Made by a program: the position numbers and the translations under genes. The notes under the pieces were generated by a model. It worked only from the letters and a program-made list of their open reading frames with translations. It ran no database searches and had not been told where the DNA came from. Shown here piece by piece: positions 56,201 to 64,000 of a stretch of DNA of 64,000 nt (its first letter is position 1; each line of letters starts with the position of its first letter). Source of the stretch: Glo-17 sp964637835 (GTDB taxonomy: Bacteria; Krumholzibacteriota; Krumholzibacteriia; LZORAL124-64-63); assembly GCA_964637835.1 (NCBI GenBank), contig CAZWYF010000003.1, forward strand, positions 62,001-126,000. Reading direction: 5' to 3'.

Positions 56201-57787
56201 GTGTCCGATCAGAATCAGCAGTCCGACCAGCCGACGCCGCCTGCCGGCGACGGCGCCACCACCCAGGGCCTGGCCAACATCATCGCCGGACGCCGCGAGA
56301 AGCTCGAGCGCCTGGCCGAGGCCGGCCCGGTCTATCCCCATCGTTTCGACCGCACGCATCGCTCCGGCGAGATCCGCGCCGAGGCCGACGCGCTCATGGG
56401 CGAACGCCGGCGCGTGCGATACGCCGGCCGGCTGATGGCCAAGCGCGGCATGGGCAAGACCCTCTTCGCACCCCTGGACGACGAGTGGGGCCGCATCCAG
56501 GTGTATTTCCGGAAGGACGACCTCGGTCCCGAGCGCTTCAAGCAGGTGCAGAAGCTCTTCGACCTGGGTGACCTGGTGGGCGTGGAGGGCTTCCTCTTCC
56601 GCACCCGCACCGACGAGCTCACCATCCACGTGGAGGACTTCCAGCTCCTGGCCAAGGCCGTCAGGCCGTTGCCGGAGAAGTACCACGACATGTCCGTGGA
56701 ACTGAAGAGCCGCCGCCGGCACCTGGACCTGGCCATGAACCTGGAGACGCGTCGGCGCTTCCGCCGTCGTGCGGAGATCATCAGCCTGCTGCGCGCCCAG
56801 CTGGATGGCGAGGGTTTCCTGGAGGTGGAGACCCCGGTGCTGCAGCCGCTCTACGGTGGCGCCACGGCCCGGCCCTTCGTCACCCGGCACAACGCCCTGG
56901 ACATGGAGCTCTTCCTGCGCATCGCCGACGAGCTCTACCTCAAGCGCCTGATCGTCGGCGGCCTGGACCGGGTCTACGAGATCGCCAAGGACTTCCGCAA
57001 CGAGGGCATGGACCGGACCCATAATCCCGAGTTCACCATGCTCGAGGCCTACGCCGCGTACTGGGACTATCATGACATGATGGACCTCTCCGAGCGCATG
57101 CTCCGCGGTCTGGGCGAGCGCTTCGGCCGCGACGGCAAGATCAGCTACGGCGAGCATACCGTGGACTTCTCGCAGCCGTTCGCGCGCGTCCGTTTCCTGG
57201 ATGCCCTCTCCGGTGCCGTGGGAGAGGATCTCCGCGTCCTCGACGACACCGCCCTGCGCGCACTGGCCGGGCGTCACGACGTCGCCGTGCGGCAGGACCT
57301 GGGACGCGATCGCGTCCTGGACGAGATGTTCTCCGTGCTGGTCGAGCCGCAGCTCATCCAGCCCACGTTCGTCATGGACCACCCCAAGGAACTCTCCCCC
57401 CTGGCCAGGGACCACCGCAGCGAACCCGGCCTGGTGGAGCGCTTCGAGCTCTTCGTCTGCGGCTTCGAGCTGGCCAACAGCTTCAGCGAGCTCAACGACC
57501 CCGCCGAGCAGCGCCGTCGCTTCGAGGCCCAGATGGCGCTCATCGCCGGCGGTGACGACGAGGCGCAGCAACTGGACGAGGAGTTCCTCGCCGCGCTCGA
57601 GCACGGCATGCCGCCCACGGGAGGCATCGGGTTCGGCGTCGACCGCCTGATCATGCTCTTCACCGACTGCCACAGCATCCGCGACGTGCTGCTGTTCCCC
57701 GCCATGCGCCCGGAGGGGCGCCAGGAACGGCCGGGCTTCAGCGCCGACTGGCAGCAGAAGGCCGACGACGCGAAGCAGGAAGGCTAG
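56201..57787 (+). CDS. lysS: Lysyl-tRNA synthetase, class II
   Basis: 528 residues from GTG at 56201 (GAGGAAGGGG upstream); an upstream in-frame start at 56159 has no such site. The N-terminal OB-fold (RVRYAGRLMAKRGMGKTLFAPL) binds the anticodon. The catalytic core has motif 1 around FRRRAEIISLLRAQL, motif 2 with YEIAKDFRNEGMDRTHNPEFTML, and motif 3 GGIGFGVDRLIMLF. Segment EPQLIQPTFVMDHPKELSPLA is specific to LysRS. It charges tRNA-Lys. It follows prfB, an arrangement also common in Proteobacteria. Confidence 0.97.
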   Translation: MSDQNQQSDQPTPPAGDGATTQGLANIIAGRREKLERLAEAGPVYPHRFDRTHRSGEIRAEADALMGERRRVRYAGRLMAKRGMGKTLFAPLDDEWGRIQVYFRKDDLGPERFKQVQKLFDLGDLVGVEGFLFRTRTDELTIHVEDFQLLAKAVRPLPEKYHDMSVELKSRRRHLDLAMNLETRRRFRRRAEIISLLRAQLDGEGFLEVETPVLQPLYGGATARPFVTRHNALDMELFLRIADELYLKRLIVGGLDRVYEIAKDFRNEGMDRTHNPEFTMLEAYAAYWDYHDMMDLSERMLRGLGERFGRDGKISYGEHTVDFSQPFARVRFLDALSGAVGEDLRVLDDTALRALAGRHDVAVRQDLGRDRVLDEMFSVLVEPQLIQPTFVMDHPKELSPLARDHRSEPGLVERFELFVCGFELANSFSELNDPAEQRRRFEAQMALIAGGDDEAQQLDEEFLAALEHGMPPTGGIGFGVDRLIMLFTDCHSIRDVLLFPAMRPEGRQERPGFSADWQQKADDAKQEG

Positions 57788-57805
57788 GCCCGCGGGCCGC
57801 CGGAC

Positions 57806-59056
57806 ATGGGTGTCAGCCGATACATCGCGCGCCGCTACCAGCGCAGTCGCCGCCGCAGCCGGGCCCTGAACCGCGCGGCCGTGATCGCCATCGCCGGGAT
57901 CACCGTGGGCGTGTTCGTGCTCAACGTGGTGCTCGCGGTGATGAACGGCTTCCACGAGGAGCTGCAACGGAGCTTCGTGGACACCATGCCCATGATCTCG
58001 GTGAGCAGCGGCTCGCCCGACGGCTTCGGCGATCTGGAGCGGACGCTCGACGTCATCGCCGCGGAGCCCGGCGTGATCGGCGTCTCGCCGCAGATCCGGC
58101 AGGAGGTGGTGGTCTCCAAGCAGCGCCTCTTCGGCAACCCCATCTCCCGGGGCGCCATCTGCTGGGGCGTGGATCCCGGGCGGGTCGACTCGGTGATGCC
58201 CTTCTCGTCGCAGCTGCGACCCGACCCGTCGGTGGCCGCCGAGCTGCGGCCCGAGCCGGGCGAGACCCCGCGCGTGGTCCTGGGTGGCGAACTGGCCACC
58301 AGCCTCTGGGCCGCTCTCGGCGACACCGTCCTGGTGACCGCGCCGCGGGGCGAGATGGGCCTCGGGGAGATCGAGGCCGAGACGCGGCGCTTCGTGGTGG
58401 CCGGTTTCATGGAGTCGGGCATGTACGAGTTCGACAGCCGCTTCCTCTACGTCCACCTGGAGGCGGCGCGCGGGTTCTTCGGCTATGGCCCGCAGGGCGC
58501 TGGCATCATCGGTGTCCGCGTGGAGGACATGTTCGCCGCCGACGCCATCGCCGACAGCCTGGAGGCGCGCCTGGACCAGAGCTATCGCGCCATCGACTGG
58601 AAGGCCCTCAACTCCAGCATCTTCGACTGGGTCAAGCTGGAGAAGGCCATGATGTTCGTGCTCATCAGCCTCATCGTGCTGGTGGCGGCCTTCAACATCG
58701 TGGGCATCCTGACCATGATGGTGGGCGAGCGCGGCCGTGAGGTGGGCATCCTGCTGGCCATGGGCGCCTCGCGCCGCCAGCTGCAGTGGATCTTCGTCTT
58801 CAACGGCGCCTGGTACGGATTCCTCGGCACGGCCCTGGGCAGCGTGTTCGGCTGGCTCGGCTGCCTGTTCCTGATCCACGTGGGCGTCCCCATTCCTGGG
58901 GACCTCTACTTCGTGGACAGCCTGCCGTGCATCCCCATGTGGCAGGACTTCCTGCTGGTGGCCGGGGCGACCATGGGGCTCAGCCTGCTGGCCACGCTGT
59001 TGCCCAGCCGCGAGGCCTCCAGCCTCGACCCCATGGACATCATCCGCTACACGTAG
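57806..59056 (+). CDS. Lipoprotein-release ABC transporter permease (LolC/LolE type)
   Basis: 416 residues. One N-terminal transmembrane helix (RAAVIAIAGITVGVFVLNVVLAVMNGF) is followed by the large periplasmic MacB-PCD-like domain (about 45-265) and three C-terminal helices (FVLISLIVLVAAFNIVGILTMMVGERGREVGIL, and two after it). GREVGILLAMGASRRQLQWIFVFNG and DPMDIIRY are family motifs. With the LolD ATPase (8 nt downstream) it pulls outer-membrane lipoproteins from the inner membrane and hands them to LolA. One permease gene suggests a LolF-like homodimer. It is 18 nt after lysS. Confidence 0.94.
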   Translation: MGVSRYIARRYQRSRRRSRALNRAAVIAIAGITVGVFVLNVVLAVMNGFHEELQRSFVDTMPMISVSSGSPDGFGDLERTLDVIAAEPGVIGVSPQIRQEVVVSKQRLFGNPISRGAICWGVDPGRVDSVMPFSSQLRPDPSVAAELRPEPGETPRVVLGGELATSLWAALGDTVLVTAPRGEMGLGEIEAETRRFVVAGFMESGMYEFDSRFLYVHLEAARGFFGYGPQGAGIIGVRVEDMFAADAIADSLEARLDQSYRAIDWKALNSSIFDWVKLEKAMMFVLISLIVLVAAFNIVGILTMMVGERGREVGILLAMGASRRQLQWIFVFNGAWYGFLGTALGSVFGWLGCLFLIHVGVPIPGDLYFVDSLPCIPMWQDFLLVAGATMGLSLLATLLPSREASSLDPMDIIRYT

Positions 59057-59064
59057 GAGCCGCA

Positions 59065-59739
59065 ATGCCCCTGCTCGAGGCCCGCGACCTGTCCAAGAGC
59101 TTCTTCAAATCGTCGGGGCGCATCGACGTCCTGCGGGCCGTGGATCTGTCCCTCGATGCGGGCGAGGCCGTGGCCGTGGTCGGCCCCAGCGGGGCGGGCA
59201 AGAGCACGCTGCTGAACCTCCTGGGGGCTCTCGACCGGGCCGACAGCGGCTCCATCCACTGGCAGGGCAGGCAGCTCCTGGTGGACATGGAGCGGGCGGT
59301 GACCCACTGGCGGCGGCACGTGGTGGGCTTCGTCTTCCAGTACCATTTCCTCTTGCCGGATTTCTCGGCGCGGGAGAACCTGCTGCTACCGGTGCGGCTG
59401 GTCCGCGAGCCGGGCGCCGGTGATCGCGAACGAGCGGACCAGCTGCTGGCTGCCGTGGAACTCTCCGACCGGGCGGATCATTACCCGGGCGAGCTCTCCG
59501 GTGGCGAGCAGCAACGGGTCGCCGTGGCCCGGGCCTTCATGAACCGTCCGCAGGCGATCCTGGCCGACGAGCCCTTCGGCAACCTGGATCGGGCCAAGGG
59601 CGCCCGGCTCAGCGACCTGCTCTTCGAGCTGCGCGACCGCGAGGGGACGGCCCTGGTGATCGTCACCCACGATCCCGACCTCGCCGCCCGGGCCGATCGG
59701 ATCCTGGAACTGGACCGGGGGATGCTGGTGCCGGCCTGA
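59065..59739 (+). CDS. lolD: ATP-binding protein of the lipoprotein-release ABC transporter
   Basis: 224 residues. Walker A GPSGAGKS (40-47), Q-loop in GFVFQYHFLLPDFSA, signature YPGELSGGEQQRVAVARAFMN and Walker B QAILADEPFGNLD are intact, as is the H-loop VIVTHDPDLAA. The FQYHFLLP segment is typical of LolD/MacB-type ATPases. It drives the LolC/E-type permease just upstream. McsA follows 34 nt later, so the envelope and proteostasis genes may share a transcript. Confidence 0.95.
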   Translation: MPLLEARDLSKSFFKSSGRIDVLRAVDLSLDAGEAVAVVGPSGAGKSTLLNLLGALDRADSGSIHWQGRQLLVDMERAVTHWRRHVVGFVFQYHFLLPDFSARENLLLPVRLVREPGAGDRERADQLLAAVELSDRADHYPGELSGGEQQRVAVARAFMNRPQAILADEPFGNLDRAKGARLSDLLFELRDREGTALVIVTHDPDLAARADRILELDRGMLVPA

Positions 59740-59773
59740 GGGAGCCGGGATCCGCACGCGGGAAGGAGGCCTC

Positions 59774-60325
59774 ATGAAGTGCGAGCGCTGTGGCCGCCGG
59801 CAGGCGGCGGTGAAGTACATCGAGGTGGAGGAGGGCGTCAAGCGGAGCCGCTGGCTGTGCGAGGAGTGCGCCGCCGAGGAGGGCGCGCAGGCGCCCGCGG
59901 CCGACGAGGTGGTCTCCAGTCATCTGCAGGCCTTCCTCGGCGAATCCGGCGAGGTGCAGGAGCAGGCGCCCGACGCCCTGGCGGCTTGCCCCGCCTGTGG
60001 TGCCGACCTCTCCCAGCTCCACGAGATCGGCCGACTGGGTTGCCCTCACTGCTACCAGCATTTCCGGGAGGAGCTGCTGCCGGTGCTCCGGCGCTATCAC
60101 CGCGCCACCGTCCACCTGGGCAAGGCGCCACGCGCCCATGGACCGCGGGCGGTGCTGCGCCGGGAGATCGGCCAGCTGCGCAGCGCCCTGGAGGCGGCGG
60201 TGGCCGGCGAGAGCTACGAGGAGGCCGCGCGCCTGCGCGACCTCATCGCGGCCCGCCAGGCCTCGTTGAGCGAGGCCGGCGAGTCCGGCGGCGGCGACAC
60301 CGATCCCGACGAGCCGGAGGCCTGA
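59774..60325 (+). CDS. mcsA: McsA, zinc-finger activator of the McsB arginine kinase
   Basis: 183 residues. Four CxxC pairs (KCERCG, LCEECA, ACPACG, GCPHCY) form the zinc sites in the first 100 residues. A C-terminal UVR-type helix (LRREIGQLRSALEAAVAGESYEEAARLRDLIA) follows, as in McsA and UvrB. In Bacillus McsA is needed for McsB kinase activity and protein targeting to ClpCP. The mcsA-mcsB-clpC order is conserved here, but ctsR is absent in front of mcsA. Confidence 0.93.
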   Translation: MKCERCGRRQAAVKYIEVEEGVKRSRWLCEECAAEEGAQAPAADEVVSSHLQAFLGESGEVQEQAPDALAACPACGADLSQLHEIGRLGCPHCYQHFREELLPVLRRYHRATVHLGKAPRAHGPRAVLRREIGQLRSALEAAVAGESYEEAARLRDLIAARQASLSEAGESGGGDTDPDEPEA

Positions 60326-60327
60326 CC

Positions 60328-61380
60328 ATGTTCCTGGACGGCGCCTGGCAGCACCCGGCGAGCTGGCTCGATGGTTCGGGTGCGGCCGCCGACATCGTCG
60401 TCAGCACCCGTGTGCGCCTGGCGCGCAACCTGGACGGCGTCCGCTTCACCCACCGGGATGGGGAGACCCAGCTGAACCGGCAGCGCCGGCGGCTCGCCGA
60501 GCAGCTCCGCGCCTGCGGCGGCTTCCATGACGCGTGGTCCCTGGACCTGGCGATCCTCGAGCCCGTGGAGCGCCGGGCGCTGCAGGAGATGCACCTGGCG
60601 AGCCCGGATCTGCTGCGCGAGCCGGAGGGACGCGGCCTGGTGGTCTCCCGGGATCGGACCCGGGCGGTGATGATCAACGAGGAGGATCATCTGCGCGTGC
60701 AGGTCTTCCGCTCGGGCTTCGACCCGCTGGTGGCCTGTGGCGATGCGCTGGCCTGCGACGCCGAGCTGGAGCAGGAGCTGGATTTCGCCTACAGCGAGGA
60801 GTTCGGCTACCTGACGGCCTGCCCCACCAATCTGGGAACCGGATGCCGGCTGTCGGTGTTGATCCATCTGCCGGGCCTGGTGCTCGGCGGCGAGATCGAG
60901 AAGGTCCTCAATTCCCTGCGCCAGATGCAATTCGCCGTGCGCGGACTGTTCGGGGAGGGCAGCCCCGCTCGCGGCGCACTGTTCCAGATCTCCAACCTCG
61001 CCACCCTCGGCCGCAGCGAACAGGATCTCGCGGCGGAGTTCGCCCGCCACGTGGCCAAGGTGGTGCAGTACGAGCGCATGGCCACCGAGCGGCTCTTCCG
61101 TCGCGACGGCGCGGCGGTGGAGGATCTGGCGCACCGGGCGCTGGCCATCCTGCAGCACGCGCGGCTGCTGACCAGCCAGGAGGCGTTCGATCGGCTCAGC
61201 CAGGTCCGACTCGGCGTCCTCCTGGACATCCTGCCACGGATCGGCATGGGGCGGCTCAATCAGGCCCTGGTCTGTCATCAATCGGCCCATCTCCAGCTGG
61301 CGGCGGAGAAGGCGCTCGCTCCGGCGGAGCGCGCGGCGCGCCGCGCCGACCTGCTGCGGGGGCTGCTGCGCGGCGTCTGA
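60328..61380 (+). CDS. mcsB: McsB protein-arginine kinase
   Basis: 350 residues, guanido-kinase fold. Residues IVVSTRVRLARNLDGVRF near the start, GLVVSRDRTRAVMINEEDHLRVQVF, TACPTNLGTGCRLSVLIHLPGL and LFQISNLATLGRSEQDL match McsB. It phosphorylates arginine residues of unfolded proteins, marking them for ClpCP. Start 3 nt after the McsA stop, so the pair is translated together. Presence in a diderm with LPS genes is notable. Confidence 0.95.
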   Translation: MFLDGAWQHPASWLDGSGAAADIVVSTRVRLARNLDGVRFTHRDGETQLNRQRRRLAEQLRACGGFHDAWSLDLAILEPVERRALQEMHLASPDLLREPEGRGLVVSRDRTRAVMINEEDHLRVQVFRSGFDPLVACGDALACDAELEQELDFAYSEEFGYLTACPTNLGTGCRLSVLIHLPGLVLGGEIEKVLNSLRQMQFAVRGLFGEGSPARGALFQISNLATLGRSEQDLAAEFARHVAKVVQYERMATERLFRRDGAAVEDLAHRALAILQHARLLTSQEAFDRLSQVRLGVLLDILPRIGMGRLNQALVCHQSAHLQLAAEKALAPAERAARRADLLRGLLRGV

Positions 61381-61397
61381 TCCCGCCGCGGCTCAAG

Positions 61398-61426
61398 GAT
61401 CACCGCCAGGGGCCGATCACCGCAAG
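61398..61426 (+). repeat. 12-nt direct repeat upstream of clpC
   Basis: GATCACCGCCAG (61398-61409) and GATCACCGCAAG (61415-61426) differ at one base and are 17 nt apart start to start, about 15-45 nt before the putative -35. They could be tandem binding sites of an unknown heat-shock regulator. They are not CtsR heptads. Confidence 0.45.
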
Positions 61427-61442
61427 AGCGACCGCGCCCGGA

Positions 61443-61472
61443 TTGGCGCGGGCCTCGGCAATCCTCTATCTT
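61443..61472 (+). promoter_or_regulatory. Putative clpC promoter with overlapping inverted repeat
   Basis: TTGGCG (61443-61448), 18 nt, TATCTT (61467-61472), 43 nt before the ATG. A 7-bp inverted repeat CCGCGCC (61432-61438) / GGCGCGG (61445-61451) covers the -35 element and may be an operator. Confidence 0.45.
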
Positions 61473-61515
61473 GGCCATGAGGAAGCTGGCCACCCCACGA
61501 ACGGAGGCGACGCGG

Positions 61516-63975
<2,460 letters not shown>

Positions 63976-64000
63976 ACCGGCGCCGCCGCCCCACCGGCGG

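Noticed and set aside
61381..61515. CtsR operator upstream of clpC
   Set aside because: No GGTCAAA-type tandem heptads are present; the repeat there has a different sequence.

Overview
The window is a 64 kb piece of a high-GC (roughly 70 percent, judged by eye) diderm bacterial genome, very densely coded and almost entirely on the plus strand. The only minus-strand gene I can support is a HIT-family protein at 17473-17817. LPS/heptose, O-antigen ligase-like, Lol and BamD genes show an outer membrane. The large gingipain-like (C25) secreted protease ends in an FPNPFNP / FlgD-Ig-like type IX sorting tail, as in the FCB group and its relatives (Candidatus Krumholzibacteriota, Eisenbacteria, Latescibacterota). 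An mcsA-mcsB-clpC set, classically a Gram-positive arrangement, is also present. I infer an uncultured FCB-related phylum, Krumholzibacteriota-like, but this is inference. A run of exactly 100 N at 13205-13304 indicates a scaffolded, probably metagenome-derived contig.

Layout. 1-1604: 5'-truncated ParA-type ATPase fused to a glycogen-binding-like domain, plus an unknown gene. 1656-8167: envelope polysaccharide genes (exported unknown, O-antigen ligase-like, GT4, WecA/TagO-like, methyltransferase-like, deacetylase-like). 8319-13112: 1597-aa C25 protease with its own promoter and terminator. 13113-13454: terminator and assembly gap. 13455-19572: GT-C protein, peptide-type binding lipoprotein, histone H1-like protein, HIT, PfkB sugar kinase and LexA. 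19728-22574: Hsp20 and Lon. 22592-30850: tightly coupled LPS run with four GT9 glycosyltransferases, GmhB, a DUF3108-like protein, a GT-C protein and a polyprenyl-phosphate sugar transferase. 30903-32336: AcpS and PhzF-like.

32390-40452 is the most unusual region. An acyl-CoA dehydrogenase is followed 2 nt later by an orphan GlmL/MutL-type ATPase (the glutamate-mutase accessory family) with no mutase. Next come a barrel-sandwich/KOW-like protein and four membrane proteins, all nearly or actually overlapping. I cannot assign this cassette to a described system and rank it as the best candidate for new biology.

40579-47833: TPR protein, efp, accB, pilT, accC and ftsK; pilT sits between accB and accC. 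47854-59739: coupled housekeeping run rimO, unknown, bamD, nadD, polA, coaE, prfB (with a clear RF2 +1 programmed frameshift), lysS, lolC/E, lolD. 59774-63975: mcsA, mcsB, clpC.

Many start codons overlap the preceding stop as ATGA or GTGA, so translational coupling is the rule. At isolated transcription units a recurring promoter pattern is visible: TTGNCN, a 17 (rarely 18) nt spacer, then TANNNT. I saw no tRNA, rRNA, CRISPR array or transposase.
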